Assembly (NCBI RefSeq): GCF_014843825.1
Contig: NZ_JHQR01000073.1
Coordinates: 1-47,302 of the forward strand
Length of the DNA stretch: 47,302 nucleotides
Reading direction: 5' to 3'
DNA from: Mesorhizobium silamurunense
GTDB taxonomy: Bacteria > Pseudomonadota > Alphaproteobacteria > Rhizobiales > Rhizobiaceae
The notes under the pieces are model-generated. The model had not been told where the DNA came from. It saw only the letters and a program-made list of their open reading frames with translations, and did no database searches. Positions 1 through 9,358 of the stretch are shown piece by piece. How positions within the stretch are numbered: position 1 is the stretch's first letter; each line of letters opens with the position of its first letter. A program made the position numbers and the translations under genes.

Positions 1-28
1 GCGGCCGCCACCGGTTTTGCCCCGGTTA

Positions 29-104
29 CATGTCGCCCAAAAGTGCGCAGCGGTCTTGGGAGAACGACATGCGTCAAAGCAAAGACTTGAAGCACGTCGC
101 CTGA
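29..104. repeat. Dispersed rhizobial palindromic repeat, copy 1
   Basis: The arms CATGTCG (29-35) and CGACATG (65-71) flank an imperfect inner stem (CCCAA...TTGGG) around a GTGCGCAGCGG core. A trailing segment, CAAAGCAAAGACTTGAAGC, runs on to about position 92. I recognise this layout from memory as one of the very abundant intergenic repeats of rhizobia. It lies just downstream of the coaA stop codon, in the non-coding end of the his/coaA operon. The rest of positions 1-150 shows no gene. Confidence 0.7.
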
Positions 105-150
105 ACCGCACCAGCGCGACGCGCCGGTCCGTGGCATTCCACGCCCTCGA

Positions 151-1110
151 TCAGAGTTTCCGCAGCGCCACTTCTTCGACCAGGTGGTTGGTGCCTTTGC
201 GCAGGATGAGGTCGGCGCGCGCCCTGGTCGGCAGGATATTCTCGCGCAGGTTCTTCAGGTTGATGTTGCTCCACAGGCCCTCGGCGATGGCGCGGGCGGC
301 ATCCTCCGAGAGCTGTGAATAGCGGTGGAAGAAGGAGTCCGGATTGCGGAAGGCGGTTTCGCGCAGGCGCATGAAGCGCTGGATGTACCACTGGTGGATC
401 AGCTTCTCGTCGGCGTCGATATAGATGGCGAAATCGAAGAAGTCGGACAGGAACGGCACGATCTTGCCGTCCTTCGGCAGCTTGCCCGGCTGCAAGACAT
501 TGATGCCTTCGAAGATCAATATGTCCGGTCTGTCGATGGTGACGAATTCGCCCGGAATGACGTCATAGGTCAGGTGCGAATAGACCGGCGCCCGGACGTC
601 GCGTTGCGCCGACTTGATGCCGGACAGGAACCTCAACAGCGCGCCGACATCGTAGCTGTCCGGAAAGCCCTTGCGCTCCATCAGGTTGTCGCGGCGCAGG
701 ATCTCGTTGGGCAAAAGGAAGCCGTCGGTGGTGATGAGATCGACCTTAGGGCTCGACGGCCAGCGCGCCAGCAATTCCTTGAGCACGCGGGCCGTGGTCG
801 ATTTGCCGACCGCGACCGAGCCGGCGATGCCGATGATGAAGGGCGTCTTGACGACATCCTGCGCCTTGAAGAAGGCCTGCCGCTGCCTGAACAGCAGCTG
901 GCTAGCCTCGACATGCGCCGAAAGCAGGCGGGAAAGCGACAAATAGATGCGCTTCACCTCTTCGAGGTCGACCGGGTCGTTGAGCGACCGCAGCCGGTCG
1001 ATCTCGTCTTCGGTGAGCGTGAGCGGCGTGTCGGCGCGGAATTGCGACCATTGCTCGGCGGAGAAGAAACGAAAGGGGGAGTATTTCTCGGTCGGAGCAA
1101 GCTGGTCCAT
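151..1110 (-). CDS. coaA: Pantothenate kinase (type I, CoaA)
   Basis: CoaA phosphorylates pantothenate with ATP, the first committed step of coenzyme A synthesis, in the cytoplasm. The 319-residue product has the family's usual length. A P-loop [10 protein letters not shown] sits near residue 110, followed by [11 protein letters not shown] and the FEGINVLQ segment typical of the prokaryotic type I enzyme. The frame stays open upstream, but the start at 1110 ([10 protein letters not shown]) matches the family and avoids overlap with hisE, whose stop is 23 bases upstream. It is the last gene of the hisB-to-coaA cluster, so it is probably co-transcribed with the histidine genes. The identification is firm; the exact start is slightly less so. 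Confidence 0.95.
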   Translation of the reverse strand: MDQLAPTEKYSPFRFFSAEQWSQFRADTPLTLTEDEIDRLRSLNDPVDLEEVKRIYLSLSRLLSAHVEASQLLFRQRQAFFKAQDVVKTPFIIGIAGSVAVGKSTTARVLKELLARWPSSPKVDLITTDGFLLPNEILRRDNLMERKGFPDSYDVGALLRFLSGIKSAQRDVRAPVYSHLTYDVIPGEFVTIDRPDILIFEGINVLQPGKLPKDGKIVPFLSDFFDFAIYIDADEKLIHQWYIQRFMRLRETAFRNPDSFFHRYSQLSEDAARAIAEGLWSNINLKNLRENILPTRARADLILRKGTNHLVEEVALRKL

Positions 1111-1133
1111 CGAGTCTCCTGCCCTCCTCGCCG

Positions 1134-1457
1134 TCAGCCCCTGGGCCGGGACGCCTTTTCGGCGATGCCCGAGCGGCTGGTGCGGCCTTCGAGCTCCTTC
1201 AGCACGTCGTCCAGCGGGATGCCCGCGATGCCGAGGACGACCAGCCAATGATATAGGAGATCGGCGCTTTCCGAAACGAGGGCCTGCCGGTCGCCGCGAA
1301 TGGCGGCGATCACGGCTTCGATCGCCTCCTCGCCGAGCTTCTGCGCCGCCTTGTCCATGCCCTTGGCGAACAGCTTCGCCGTCCACGACTCAGGGTCGCC
1401 GGAATGGGCGCGCTGATGGATGATCGTTTCCAGCTCGGCGAGGGAAAATTGAGCCAT
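1134..1457 (-). CDS. hisE: Phosphoribosyl-ATP pyrophosphatase (HisE)
   Basis: HisE removes pyrophosphate from phosphoribosyl-ATP, the second step of histidine synthesis. The 107-residue protein is a stand-alone HisE, with no HisI domain attached. The MazG-like metal-binding core [13 protein letters not shown] lies near residues 40-52 and a second acidic segment, [14 protein letters not shown], near 62-75, as in all-alpha NTP pyrophosphatases. It starts 9 bases after the hisF stop and ends 23 bases before coaA. Its position directly after hisF supports the assignment. Confidence 0.95.
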   Translation of the reverse strand: MAQFSLAELETIIHQRAHSGDPESWTAKLFAKGMDKAAQKLGEEAIEAVIAAIRGDRQALVSESADLLYHWLVVLGIAGIPLDDVLKELEGRTSRSGIAEKASRPRG

Positions 1458-1466
1458 GGCAGCGGT

Positions 1467-2258
1467 TTAAGTCCGATGGGCGGCCGAGTCCAGCCGCATC
1501 GGCAGGCCGGCCTTGGCCATATGCGCCTTGGCCTCGGCGATGGTGTAGGTGCCGAAATGGAAGATCGAGGCGGCAAGCACCGCGCCGGCATGACCGTCGC
1601 GAATGCCTTCGACCAAGTGATCGAGCGTGCCGACGCCGCCCGAAGCGATCACCGGCACGCGCACCGCGTCGGCGATGGCGCGGGTGAGCGCGATGTCGTA
1701 GCCGGCCTTGGTGCCGTCCCGGTCCATCGAGGTAAGCAGGATCTCGCCGGCGCCGCGATCGACCATCTTCTTGGCGAATTCGACCGCGTCGATGCCGGTC
1801 TTCTCGCGCCCGCCATGGGTGAAGATCTCCCAGCGATCGGCCTCGCCGGCCGCCGACACCTTCTTGGCGTCGATCGCCACGACGATGCACTGGTTGCCGA
1901 ACTTGTCGGCGGCTTCCGCGACGAAGTCCGGGTTCTTCACCGCCGCCGTGTTGATCGACACCTTGTCGGCGCCGGCCAGAAGCAGCTTTCTGATGTCGGC
2001 CACCTGGCGCACGCCGCCGCCGACGGTCAGCGGCATGAAGCATTGCTCCGCCGTGCGGCCGACGACGTCGAAGATCGTCTCGCGATTGTCGGACGACGCG
2101 GTAATGTCGAGGAAGCAGAGCTCGTCGGCGCCCGCCGCGTCATAGGCCTTGGCGACCTCGACCGGATCGCCGGCATCGACCAGGTCGACGAAATTGACGC
2201 CCTTGACGACGCGGCCGTTCTTGACGTCGAGGCAGGGAATGACGCGGGCTTTCAGCAT
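1467..2258 (-). CDS. hisF: Imidazole glycerol phosphate synthase, cyclase subunit (HisF)
   Basis: HisF is the (beta-alpha)8 barrel subunit that uses ammonia from HisH to turn PRFAR into imidazole glycerol phosphate and AICAR. The 263-residue product begins [20 protein letters not shown], the classic HisF start containing the first catalytic aspartate. The second catalytic aspartate is in the [14 protein letters not shown] segment, and the phosphate-binding GGGVR and ASGGVG loops are intact. The ATG shares one base with the TGA stop of the upstream arginase-like gene (TGATG), which implies translational coupling and fixes the start although the frame is open further upstream. Confidence 0.97.
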   Translation of the reverse strand: MLKARVIPCLDVKNGRVVKGVNFVDLVDAGDPVEVAKAYDAAGADELCFLDITASSDNRETIFDVVGRTAEQCFMPLTVGGGVRQVADIRKLLLAGADKVSINTAAVKNPDFVAEAADKFGNQCIVVAIDAKKVSAAGEADRWEIFTHGGREKTGIDAVEFAKKMVDRGAGEILLTSMDRDGTKAGYDIALTRAIADAVRVPVIASGGVGTLDHLVEGIRDGHAGAVLAASIFHFGTYTIAEAKAHMAKAGLPMRLDSAAHRT

Positions 2259-3097
2259 CAGCGGCCCTCCATGGTCGACAGCAGGTCGACCACCAGCTCG
2301 CCGACCAGCGGCGGCACGTCGCCCTTCGGGTCGAAGGCCGGATCGTAGGCGGAAATGGTGAGCCCTGCGATGCTGAGCGGGCCGGCCAGGCCGCACATCG
2401 CGATGCGCACCTGCTCCGGCACCGGCCCGCCGGGCGTTGTATAGCGATTGGCCTGCAGCTTTTCCGGGTCATGCACGTCGAGGTCGACATGCATATGGAT
2501 GCGCTCGGCGCCCGTGGCTTTCAGCTTCGCTGCGGCGCCGACCCAGTCAGGACACTCGGTGCGGATGATCGGCAGCTTCTCCAAAAGCTCTTTCTCGGCC
2601 GGATCGAGGTCGCGCGCGTTGACCAGCACGCAACGGGCCGGATCGATTGGCTTGAACCCCGGAATCCGCGCCGCCATCCGCCGCCAGCACAGGCCAAGCA
2701 CCGTCGCCAGCGCCATGCCGTCGAGAAAGCCGGAGGTGGAGGTGTCGGGTGTGTTGAGGTCGCCATGCTGGTCGGCCCAGATGATGGCGTCCGCGCCTTC
2801 GCCGGCCACCGCGCCGGCGCTGGTCAGGCAGTTGCCGGCCAGAACGATGGGAAACCGCCCCTTGTCCAGCGCGATGCGGACTTCGCCCGACACGGCGTTG
2901 CAGACGGCAAATCCGGTGCCGATCTCGCGCTCCTCTTCATCCTCGACCACCTTGCCGATGTCATGCAGTTCGACTTCGTGGCCGGCGAGCTTTAGAGCTT
3001 CGGCCAGCCCGCCGGAAATCAACGCGTCCGGGCCTTGGCCGCAGCCGTCGAGAAAATGCCCGCTGTCATAGGACGCCAGGATGATCGAGATGTTCAC
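2258..3097 (-). CDS. Arginase/agmatinase-family protein inside the his operon
   Basis: The 279-residue product has the ureohydrolase fold signatures in order: AGNC near residue 87, WADQHGD around 107-113 and HVDLDVHDP around 203-211. Compared with the six Mn ligands of true arginases (H, D, H, D, D, D), five are present (D109, H111, D113, D205, D207), but the first His is replaced by Cys90. The gene starts at a GTG that overlaps the hisA stop by one base (TAGTG), and its own stop overlaps the hisF ATG by one base. It is therefore tightly coupled between two histidine genes. The family hydrolyses guanidino or formimino C-N bonds; the substrate here is unknown. A role linked to histidine metabolism is only an inference from position. 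Confidence 0.8.
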   Translation of the reverse strand: MNISIILASYDSGHFLDGCGQGPDALISGGLAEALKLAGHEVELHDIGKVVEDEEEREIGTGFAVCNAVSGEVRIALDKGRFPIVLAGNCLTSAGAVAGEGADAIIWADQHGDLNTPDTSTSGFLDGMALATVLGLCWRRMAARIPGFKPIDPARCVLVNARDLDPAEKELLEKLPIIRTECPDWVGAAAKLKATGAERIHMHVDLDVHDPEKLQANRYTTPGGPVPEQVRIAMCGLAGPLSIAGLTISAYDPAFDPKGDVPPLVGELVVDLLSTMEGR

Positions 3098-3840
3098 TAT
3101 TCTGCCTCCGCCCCTTCGCCGCGCAGGATCGCCAGCGCTTCCGCCGGGTCGATGCGCCCGTCATAGAGCGCCCGGCCGGAGATCGCGCCTTCGAGCCTCC
3201 TGGCGTCGGGCATGGTCATGCGCACGATGTCGGCGATCGAGGCCAGCCCGCCGGACGCGATCACCGGGATCGACACCGCCTCGGCGAGATCGATGGTGGC
3301 GTCCCAGTTGATGCCGGAGAGTACGCCGTCGCGGTCGATATCGGTGTAGATGATGGCGGCGACGCCCGCGCCCTCGAACTTCTTCGCCAGCTCGATGACG
3401 CCGAGCTCCGAGGCTTCGGCCCAGCCTTCGACGGCGACCTTGCCGCCCTTGGCGTCGATGCCGACGGCTATCCTGCCGGGAAAGGCCTTGCAGGCTTGCT
3501 TCACCAGCTCGGGCTCGCGCACCGCGATCGTGCCCAGGATGACGCGCGTCAGGCCACGGTCCAGCCAGTCCTCGATCTGCGCCAGCGTGCGGATGCCGCC
3601 GCCGAGCTGCACCGGGTTTTTCGTCGCCTTGAGGATGGCGCCGACCGCGGCGGAATTGACGCTATGGCCCTTGAAGGCGCCGTTGAGGTCGACGACATGC
3701 AGCCACTCGAAGCCCTGCTCCTCGAAAGCCTTGGCCTGGGCCGCCGGGTCATCGTTGTAGATGGTGGCGGTCGCCATGTCGCCGTGTTTCAGGCGCACGC
3801 ATTTGCCGTCCTTGAGGTCGATGGCGGGAAAGAGGATCAC
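3097..3840 (-). CDS. hisA: ProFAR isomerase (HisA)
   Basis: HisA isomerises ProFAR to PRFAR by an Amadori rearrangement, just before the HisH/HisF step. The 247-residue barrel begins (V)[16 protein letters not shown], with the catalytic aspartate in the AIDL segment. It carries the paired phosphate-binding loops GGGIRTL and IASGGL, and the second catalytic aspartate in [12 protein letters not shown]. The start is GTG at 3840, two bases after the DUF1330 stop. An ATG start is not available at the conserved N-terminus, so weak initiation coupled to upstream translation is likely. Confidence 0.96.
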   Translation of the reverse strand: MILFPAIDLKDGKCVRLKHGDMATATIYNDDPAAQAKAFEEQGFEWLHVVDLNGAFKGHSVNSAAVGAILKATKNPVQLGGGIRTLAQIEDWLDRGLTRVILGTIAVREPELVKQACKAFPGRIAVGIDAKGGKVAVEGWAEASELGVIELAKKFEGAGVAAIIYTDIDRDGVLSGINWDATIDLAEAVSIPVIASGGLASIADIVRMTMPDARRLEGAISGRALYDGRIDPAEALAILRGEGAEAE

Positions 3841-3842
3841 GG

Positions 3843-4133
3843 TCAGGCGCCCTCGACGATGACGAAATGGCCGGTCGACGCCGCCAGCCGGAACTTCAAG
3901 GCTTCCTGGTACTCCGGCGACTCGTAGCAGGCGAGCGCCGTTTCGTAGGATGAAAACTCCACCACCACATGGCGGTTCCCCGTTGGCCCCTCCGGATTCT
4001 TGTAGCGTCCTGCCCGGACCGGAAACTTGGCGCCATATTTGGCGAAGGCTTTTGCGTTGGCTTCGATGTAGTTCTTGTACGCGCCCGGGTCGCGCACATC
4101 GATCATGGCGATCCAATAGCCCTTCTTGCTCAT
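3843..4133 (-). CDS. DUF1330 family small protein
   Basis: This is a 96-residue protein starting [20 protein letters not shown]. The DUF1330 hallmarks are present: an N-terminal segment of the form YW-A-I-V-D-P-Y, a central [13 protein letters not shown] stretch, and a [17 protein letters not shown] strand-helix segment like the ferredoxin-like dimeric alpha/beta barrel proteins. No enzymatic activity is established for the family to my knowledge. It sits between hisH (2 bases upstream) and hisA (2 bases downstream), so it must be co-expressed with histidine synthesis. Whether it has a role there cannot be told from sequence. Confidence 0.85.
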   Translation of the reverse strand: MSKKGYWIAMIDVRDPGAYKNYIEANAKAFAKYGAKFPVRAGRYKNPEGPTGNRHVVVEFSSYETALACYESPEYQEALKFRLAASTGHFVIVEGA

Positions 4134-4135
4134 GC

Positions 4136-4786
4136 CTAGGGCCTCCACTTCAGGAAATTGGTGATCAGCGCCAGGCCGAGCGCCTGGCTTTTCTCGGGGT
4201 GGAACTGCGTGCCGGCAAGGTTGTCGCGGGCAACCGCCGCCGTCACCGGGCCGCCATAGTCGGCCGTTGCCAGCACTTCGGCGGGGTTCCTCGCTTCCAG
4301 GTGGTAGGAATGGACGAAATAGGCATGTAGCCCTTTCGGGCCTGTCTCGATGCCCGAAAACAGCGGATGCTTGCGCGCAAGCTCGATCGTGTTCCAGCCG
4401 ATCTGCGGAATCTTCAGCGCCGGATCCTTCGGCGTGATTTCCTTGACGTCGCCGGAAATCCAGCCGAGGCCCCTGGTGATTGTCTTTTCGAGGCCGCGTT
4501 CCGACATCAATTGCATGCCGACGCAGATGCCGAGGAAAGGCCGTCCTTTGCGAAGGGCCGCCTCTTCCACCGCTTCCCACATGCCGGCAACGGCATGCAG
4601 GCCCGCGGCGCAATCGGCATAGGCGCCGACGCCCGGCAGGACGATGCGGTCGGCGGCGCGGACGCGCTCGGCGTCGGCGGTGAGATCGATGGTGGCCGCG
4701 ATGCCCGCCTCATGCGCGGCGCGCTCGAAAGCCTTGGTGGCCGAGCGCAGATTGCCCGACCCGTAATCGATGATCGCAACCCGCAT
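4136..4786 (-). CDS. hisH: Imidazole glycerol phosphate synthase, glutamine amidotransferase subunit (HisH)
   Basis: HisH is the class I glutaminase that supplies ammonia to HisF. The 216-residue product shows the nucleophile Cys88 in [12 protein letters not shown] and the catalytic His196/Glu198 pair in TQFHPEKS. The oxyanion segment LPGVGAY lies near residues 50-56. It starts at an ATG ([15 protein letters not shown]) one base after the DUF2628 stop and ends two bases before the DUF1330 gene. HisF, its partner, is encoded three genes downstream in the same operon. Confidence 0.97.
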   Translation of the reverse strand: MRVAIIDYGSGNLRSATKAFERAAHEAGIAATIDLTADAERVRAADRIVLPGVGAYADCAAGLHAVAGMWEAVEEAALRKGRPFLGICVGMQLMSERGLEKTITRGLGWISGDVKEITPKDPALKIPQIGWNTIELARKHPLFSGIETGPKGLHAYFVHSYHLEARNPAEVLATADYGGPVTAAVARDNLAGTQFHPEKSQALGLALITNFLKWRP

Positions 4787-4787
4787 G

Positions 4788-5264
4788 TCAGGGCCTTCCG
4801 GGCGTATGGGTCAGACCAAGCGCCATGCCCGTCTGCGCCGGGCGCGCCAGGCTCGTGTCGGGAACGATGCGCGGCATCGGCGTCTGCTCTTCAGTGCGCT
4901 CGTCGGCTTCCAGCGCGTGGCGGACCTCGGCATCATCACGCCTGCCGGCCTCGACCACCCCCCATTCCCGCCAGCCGCGGCGGCGCAGCGCCGATATCCG
5001 CAGCCCTTGACCTTCGAGCCCGATGTAGAGCGACGCCAATAGCGACAGGGCCGATCCGGCCCATTCGAGGCCGAGCTTTTCGCCGAGCACCGACAGGATC
5101 GCCATGACGGCGAAGGTGAGCAGAGCCTCGATCCACAGCCGGTGCCAGGCGAGCCAGACCGGCGAGAACAGGAAGCCGAGCCAGGTGAAGCTGTCGCGCA
5201 CCAGGGTCGCATTCTCGGCCTTGTTGCCGCCTGTCGGCGGCTCCATCACGACATAGCTGGCCAT
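4788..5264 (-). CDS. DUF2628 family membrane protein
   Basis: The 158-residue protein has a hydrophilic start and the segment [19 protein letters not shown] (about residues 27-46), typical of DUF2628. Further hydrophobic stretches follow near residues 47-60 and 68-85, then a charged soluble tail. At least two membrane spans are likely in the inner membrane. The function of the family is not known to me. It lies 4 bases after hisB and 1 base before hisH, so it is an embedded passenger of the his operon. Confidence 0.8.
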   Translation of the reverse strand: MASYVVMEPPTGGNKAENATLVRDSFTWLGFLFSPVWLAWHRLWIEALLTFAVMAILSVLGEKLGLEWAGSALSLLASLYIGLEGQGLRISALRRRGWREWGVVEAGRRDDAEVRHALEADERTEEQTPMPRIVPDTSLARPAQTGMALGLTHTPGRP

Positions 5265-5268
5265 AGGG

Positions 5269-5868
5269 TTATCCTTTCAGGGATCCCTTGGTGGACGGCA
5301 CCGCATCGGGCTGGCGCGGGTCGGACTCCAACGCCGCGCGCAGCGCCCGGGCCACCGCCTTGAAGCAGGTCTCGGCGATATGGTGGTTGTTGGCGCCGTA
5401 ATGGTTGGTCACATGCAGCGTGACGCCGGCATTCTGCGCCAGCGCCTGGAAGAACTCGCGCACCAGCTCGGTGTCGAACGTGCCGATCTTCGGCGATGAG
5501 AAGGAAACGTTCCAGACCAGGAACGGCCGGCCGGAAACATCGATCGCCGCCCGGGTCAGGGTCTCGTCCATGGCGAGCTCGATCGAGGCATAGCGCATGA
5601 TGCCGCGCCGCTCGCCCAAAGCCTTGCTCAGCGCCTGGCCGATCGCGATGCCGGTATCCTCGACCGTGTGGTGGTCGTCGATGTGCAGATCGCCCTTGGC
5701 CTTGATCGTCATGTCGATCAGCGAATGGCGCGACAGCTGGTCGAGCATATGGTCGAAGAAGCCGACCCCCGTCGAAATGTCGGATTTGCCCTTGCCGTCA
5801 ACATGGACCGACACGGAAATCTCGGTTTCCTTGGTCTTGCGGCTGATTTCTGCGGAACGGGGCGGCAT
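5269..5868 (-). CDS. hisB: Imidazoleglycerol-phosphate dehydratase (HisB)
   Basis: HisB dehydrates imidazole glycerol phosphate to imidazole acetol phosphate. The 199-residue protein is the monofunctional form without the phosphatase domain. Both Mn-binding motifs are present: the [16 protein letters not shown] segment (about residues 68-83) and the NNHHIAE segment in the C-terminal half, with [12 protein letters not shown] near residue 35. The chosen start is the ATG at 5868 ([12 protein letters not shown]); the longer open frame upstream has no family match. It is the first gene of the nine-gene minus-strand operon. The 204-base region up to hslV should hold both divergent promoters; I saw no clear match to a consensus there. 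Confidence 0.95.
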   Translation of the reverse strand: MPPRSAEISRKTKETEISVSVHVDGKGKSDISTGVGFFDHMLDQLSRHSLIDMTIKAKGDLHIDDHHTVEDTGIAIGQALSKALGERRGIMRYASIELAMDETLTRAAIDVSGRPFLVWNVSFSSPKIGTFDTELVREFFQALAQNAGVTLHVTNHYGANNHHIAETCFKAVARALRAALESDPRQPDAVPSTKGSLKG

Positions 5869-6072
5869 CAGTCTGTCCTGTTTAGAGGCGCGGGCTTGAA
5901 AACGAGAGCCTTCTATCAGCATGATCCGACGATTGCCAGTTGCCATTCCGGGCGGAATCGGCCTTACCGGAGGCGGTTTGCAATCACCCGCCACATGCAT
6001 ACATATGGCGTCAAAAGTCACTCGTACCGCGCCAATCGCCTTTCGAAGGGATAGCGCGAATCGGAGCTGGAA

Positions 6073-6621
6073 ATGTCGAATGAACTGACCATGCACGCCA
6101 CAACCATCGTCAGCGTGCGCAAGGGCAACAAGGTTGTGATCGCTGGCGACGGCCAGGTCAGCCTTGGCCAGACCATCATGAAGGGCAACGCCCGCAAGGT
6201 GCGCCGCATCGGCAAGGACGGCAGCGTCATTGCCGGTTTTGCCGGCGCCACCGCCGACGCCTTCACCCTCCTTGAGCGCCTCGAGGCCAAGCTCGAACAA
6301 TATCCGGACCAGCTGACGCGCGCCTGCGTCGAGCTCGCCAAGGACTGGCGCACCGACCGCTATTTGCGCCGCCTGGAAGCGATGATGCTGGTTGCCGACA
6401 AGTCGGTCTCGCTGGCGCTGACCGGCACCGGCGATGTGCTCGAGCCCGAACACGGCGTCATGGCCATCGGCTCCGGCGGTAATTACGCGCTGGCCGCTGC
6501 CCGCGCGCTGATGGACACCGACAAGGATGCCGAGGAGATCGCCCGCAAGGCGATGCAGATCGCGGCCGATATTTGCGTCTACACCAACAGCAGCTTCGTC
6601 GTCGAAACGCTCGATGCCTGA
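6073..6621 (+). CDS. hslV: ATP-dependent protease peptidase subunit (HslV/ClpQ)
   Basis: HslV is the proteasome-beta-like threonine protease that forms a double hexamer capped by HslU and degrades misfolded proteins. In this 182-residue product the catalytic Thr10 follows a nine-residue propeptide (MSNELTMHA) in the sequence HATTIVSV, as in other rhizobial HslV, rather than directly after Met as in E. coli. The [11 protein letters not shown] and [14 protein letters not shown] segments are conserved. A GGAG lies 6 bases before the ATG. Two other genes separate it from hslU on the same strand. Confidence 0.97.
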   Translation: MSNELTMHATTIVSVRKGNKVVIAGDGQVSLGQTIMKGNARKVRRIGKDGSVIAGFAGATADAFTLLERLEAKLEQYPDQLTRACVELAKDWRTDRYLRRLEAMMLVADKSVSLALTGTGDVLEPEHGVMAIGSGGNYALAAARALMDTDKDAEEIARKAMQIAADICVYTNSSFVVETLDA

Positions 6622-6631
6622 GGCAGCCGGC

Positions 6632-6674
6632 CATGATCCCAAAAAGTGGGACCCGGTTTTTGGAAAAGATCATG
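6632..6674. repeat. Dispersed rhizobial palindromic repeat, copy 2
   Basis: The arms CATGATC (6632-6638) and GATCATG (6668-6674) enclose AAAAGTGGGACCCGGTTTTT, another repeat form that I recognise as common in Mesorhizobium and relatives. It begins 10 bases after the hslV stop. Its right arm contains the ATG chosen as the start of the downstream acetyltransferase, and the GGAAAAG in it could act as a ribosome binding site. Confidence 0.75.
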
Positions 6675-7196
6675 GTCGAACAGGAAGATAGCTACGATTT
6701 TCGGCCGGTCACCGAAAAGGACTTGCCGATGATCGCCCGCTGGCTTGCCGAGCCGCATATCGCCGAATGGTGGGACGATCCGCAAAAGGAGATCGCAGAG
6801 ATCCGCGGGCATATCGATTCGGTCTCGGTGGAGCCGCTGATTGTCGAGCTGGGCGGCAGGCCGATCGCCTACCTGCAGAGCTACGATCCGCATCTCGAGG
6901 ACGACCATCCTTACGCCGACCAGCCATTCGGCACGCTGGGCATCGATTTGTCGATCGGCCCGCCGGACCTGGTCGGCATCGGTCATGGCTCGGCCATCGT
7001 CCGCCAATTCGTCGAAGCGCTGTTCGAGGAAGGCGCGCCGCGCGTCATCATCGATCCGCATCCCGACAACGGCCGCGCCATCCGCGCCTATGAAAAGGCC
7101 GGTTTCATGCCGATCGGCCGCCGGCAATCGGAATATGGGGACGTCTTGCTGATGGCCGTCGATGCGGCCGAAAGCGACGAAGAAGAGGGGGACTGA
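6672..7196 (+). CDS. GNAT acetyltransferase, AAC(6')-like
   Basis: The 174-residue protein has the layout of the AAC(6')/siderophore-type acetyltransferases. [16 protein letters not shown] opens the fold. [21 protein letters not shown] carries the acetyl-CoA pyrophosphate loop (about residues 93-113). [20 protein letters not shown] (about 130-150) is the characteristic C-terminal motif. The family moves acetyl from acetyl-CoA to amines, including aminoglycosides, but the real substrate here is unknown. The ATG at 6672 lies inside a dispersed repeat; a longer start in the same repeat (6633) and an internal Met at residue 20 are alternatives. The gene sits between hslV and the UPF0314 gene, 4 bases before the latter. 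Confidence 0.85.
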   Translation: MVEQEDSYDFRPVTEKDLPMIARWLAEPHIAEWWDDPQKEIAEIRGHIDSVSVEPLIVELGGRPIAYLQSYDPHLEDDHPYADQPFGTLGIDLSIGPPDLVGIGHGSAIVRQFVEALFEEGAPRVIIDPHPDNGRAIRAYEKAGFMPIGRRQSEYGDVLLMAVDAAESDEEEGD

Positions 7197-7200
7197 CCGC

Positions 7201-7800
7201 ATGAACACGCTTGGCGAGGACAAGACGCTCTCGGCCTATGAAGACAGCTGGCGCATGGGGCTGCTGCTCGTGCTCGCCTTGCTCATTTTCCAGGCCGGCG
7301 CCCTCTACGGCATGGGCCATCCGCCGATCTGCACCTGCGGCTACGTCAAGCTCTGGCATGGCGTGGTGAACAGCTCGGAGAACTCCCAGCACATCGCCGA
7401 CTGGTACACCTTTTCGCACATCATCCACGGCTTCCTGTTCTATGCGCTGGCCTGGGCGCTGTTCCCGCGCTCGCCGGTCGGGCTGAGGCTCGCCTTCGCT
7501 GTCCTCATCGAAGGCGGCTGGGAACTCCTGGAAAACAGCCCCTTCATCATCGACCGCTACCGCGCCGGCACTATCTCTCTCAACTATTACGGCGACAGCG
7601 TCATCAACTCGGTGTCCGACACGCTGTTCATGGTGCTGGGATTTGTGATGGCGCGAAAGCTCCCTATATGGGTGATCGTGGCCCTGGCGCTCATTTTCGA
7701 GTTCGGCACGGGCTACATCATCCGGGACAATCTGACGCTCAACGTGATCATGCTGCTGCATCCGTTCGAGTCCATCAAGCAGTGGCAAAGTGGAATTTGA
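7201..7800 (+). CDS. UPF0314 / DUF2585 membrane protein
   Basis: This is a 199-residue integral membrane protein. Hydrophobic segments lie near residues 20-40 ([20 protein letters not shown]), 75-92 ([15 protein letters not shown]), 95-110, 140-155 and 158-172. Conserved landmarks are [11 protein letters not shown] near residue 45, FSHIIHG and [18 protein letters not shown]. These match the UPF0314/DUF2585 family of Rhizobiales, whose function is unknown to me. It starts 4 bases after the acetyltransferase stop and ends 5 bases before hslU, so it is probably translated from the same message. Confidence 0.85.
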   Translation: MNTLGEDKTLSAYEDSWRMGLLLVLALLIFQAGALYGMGHPPICTCGYVKLWHGVVNSSENSQHIADWYTFSHIIHGFLFYALAWALFPRSPVGLRLAFAVLIEGGWELLENSPFIIDRYRAGTISLNYYGDSVINSVSDTLFMVLGFVMARKLPIWVIVALALIFEFGTGYIIRDNLTLNVIMLLHPFESIKQWQSGI

Positions 7801-7805
7801 GTATT

Positions 7806-9119
7806 ATGAGCACTTTCTCCCCCCGCGAAATCGTTTCGGAACTCGACCGCTTCATCATCGGCCAGAAGGACGCCAAGCGCGCCGTGGCGATCGCCCTGCG
7901 CAACCGCTGGCGCCGCCAGCAGCTGGAAGGCCAGATGCGCGAAGAGGTGATGCCGAAGAACATCCTGATGATCGGCCCGACCGGCGTCGGCAAGACCGAG
8001 ATCTCGCGCCGCCTGGCGCGGCTCGCCGGCGCGCCCTTCGTCAAGGTCGAGGCCACCAAATTCACCGAGGTCGGCTATGTCGGCCGCGACGTCGAGCAGA
8101 TCGTGCGCGATCTCGTCGAGGTCGCCATCGGCCTGACGCGCGAAAAGATGCGCGAGGACGTCAAGGCCCGCGCCCAGGTCAATGCCGAGGAGCGCGTGCT
8201 TGAAGCCCTCGTCGGCAAGACGGCGAGCCCGGCCACCCGCGACTCTTTCCGCAAGAGGCTGCGCGACGGCGAGCTCGACGACAAGGAGATCGAGATCGAG
8301 GTGGCCGACACCGGCACCGGCGGCATGCCGGGCTTCGAGATTCCCGGCATGCCTGGCGCCAATATCGGCGTGCTCAACATCAACGACATGCTGTCGAAGG
8401 CGATGGGTGGCCGCAGGACCAAGGCCCGCAAGACCACGGTGCGCGATTCCTATGCGCTTCTGGTCAATGACGAGTCCGACAAGCTGCTCGATCAGGACGA
8501 GGTGGTACGCCGGGCGCTGGAATCGGCCGAGAACGACGGCATCGTCTTCATCGACGAGATCGACAAGATCGCCTCGCGCGAAGGCGGCATCGGCGCCGGC
8601 GTTTCACGTGAAGGCGTGCAGCGCGACCTGCTGCCGCTGGTCGAAGGCACGACGGTTGCGACCAAATACGGGCCGATCAAGACCGACCACATCCTGTTCA
8701 TCGCCTCGGGCGCATTCCACGTCTCCAAGCCGTCGGACCTGCTGCCCGAGCTGCAGGGCCGCCTGCCGATCCGCGTCGAGTTGCGCGCGCTGGAGAAGCA
8801 GGACTTCGTCCGCATCCTCACCGAGACCGAGGCGAGCCTCATCAAGCAGTATATCGCGCTGATGAAGACCGAAGGTGTCGAGTTGACGTTCACCGACGAC
8901 GCCATCGATTCGCTTGCCGGCATTGCCGTCGATCTCAACGCCAGCGTCGAGAATATCGGTGCCAGACGCCTGCAGACGGTGATGGAGCGAGTGCTGGACG
9001 AGATTTCCTACGACGCGCCGGACCGCCACGGCACGGCGGTCACCATCGATGCCGACTACGTGCAGAAGCATGTCGGCGATCTGTCGCGGAACACCGATCT
9101 GTCGCGGTTCATCCTTTGA
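7806..9119 (+). CDS. hslU: ATPase subunit of HslUV protease (HslU/ClpY)
   Basis: HslU is the AAA+ unfoldase that feeds substrates to HslV. The 437-residue protein starts [20 protein letters not shown]. Its Walker A motif GPTGVGKT is at residues 57-64, followed by the [20 protein letters not shown] pore region. After the intermediate (I) domain comes Walker [11 protein letters not shown], then an arginine-rich sensor region, and the C-terminus DLSRFIL that docks into HslV. The frame is open upstream, but the ATG at 7806 matches the family start and lies 5 bases after the preceding stop. Confidence 0.97.
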   Translation: MSTFSPREIVSELDRFIIGQKDAKRAVAIALRNRWRRQQLEGQMREEVMPKNILMIGPTGVGKTEISRRLARLAGAPFVKVEATKFTEVGYVGRDVEQIVRDLVEVAIGLTREKMREDVKARAQVNAEERVLEALVGKTASPATRDSFRKRLRDGELDDKEIEIEVADTGTGGMPGFEIPGMPGANIGVLNINDMLSKAMGGRRTKARKTTVRDSYALLVNDESDKLLDQDEVVRRALESAENDGIVFIDEIDKIASREGGIGAGVSREGVQRDLLPLVEGTTVATKYGPIKTDHILFIASGAFHVSKPSDLLPELQGRLPIRVELRALEKQDFVRILTETEASLIKQYIALMKTEGVELTFTDDAIDSLAGIAVDLNASVENIGARRLQTVMERVLDEISYDAPDRHGTAVTIDADYVQKHVGDLSRNTDLSRFIL

Positions 9120-9145
9120 GGGCAAAGCCGGCAATCCGGTGATGT

Positions 9146-9176
9146 GTGGCCAGATGGTACCATCTGGCCACCTTTT
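9146..9176 (+). terminator. Rho-independent terminator after hslU
   Basis: A perfect 26-base palindrome (9146-9171) is built from GTGGCCAGATGGT and its complement, followed by CTTTTG (9172-9177). It starts 27 bases after the hslU stop. It should end the hslV-hslU transcript and, being symmetric, could also act on the other strand. Confidence 0.75.
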
Positions 9177-9242
9177 GTTCGGGCGAGGGGCTTGCTTGTC
9201 TCGACTCTCCCGCGCGCTTTACCTAGTTTGCCGCCCGACTTA

Positions 9243-9347
9243 AAGCGTGTCGCGTGAAAGAAGATTCACGCGACCTGCTTTAAGTATTTGATTTCAAGCA
9301 TGTCTTTGTTCCGAAACCGGTCCCACTTTCGGGAGACATGCTTTAAA
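9243..9347. repeat. Dispersed rhizobial repeat, copy 3 (two stem-loops)
   Basis: The first stem pairs AAGCGTGTCGCGTGAA (9243-9258) with TTCACGCGACCTGCTT, with two mismatches. The second pairs AAGCATGTCT (from about 9297) with AGACATGCTT (ending near 9344) around a CCGAAACCGGTCCCACTTTCGGG core. Its sequence relates to copies 1 and 2 (the GTCG, CATGTC and CCGGT blocks). It fills the space between the hslU terminator and the DUF1402 gene, so that gene's promoter must overlap it or lie between 9177 and 9243. Confidence 0.7.
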
Positions 9348-9358
9348 GGCGGCGGCGG

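Noticed and set aside
5869..6072. A heat-shock (RpoH) promoter before hslV
   Set aside because: CTTGAA at 5895-5900 has no matching -10 element at the proper distance, so it could not be supported.
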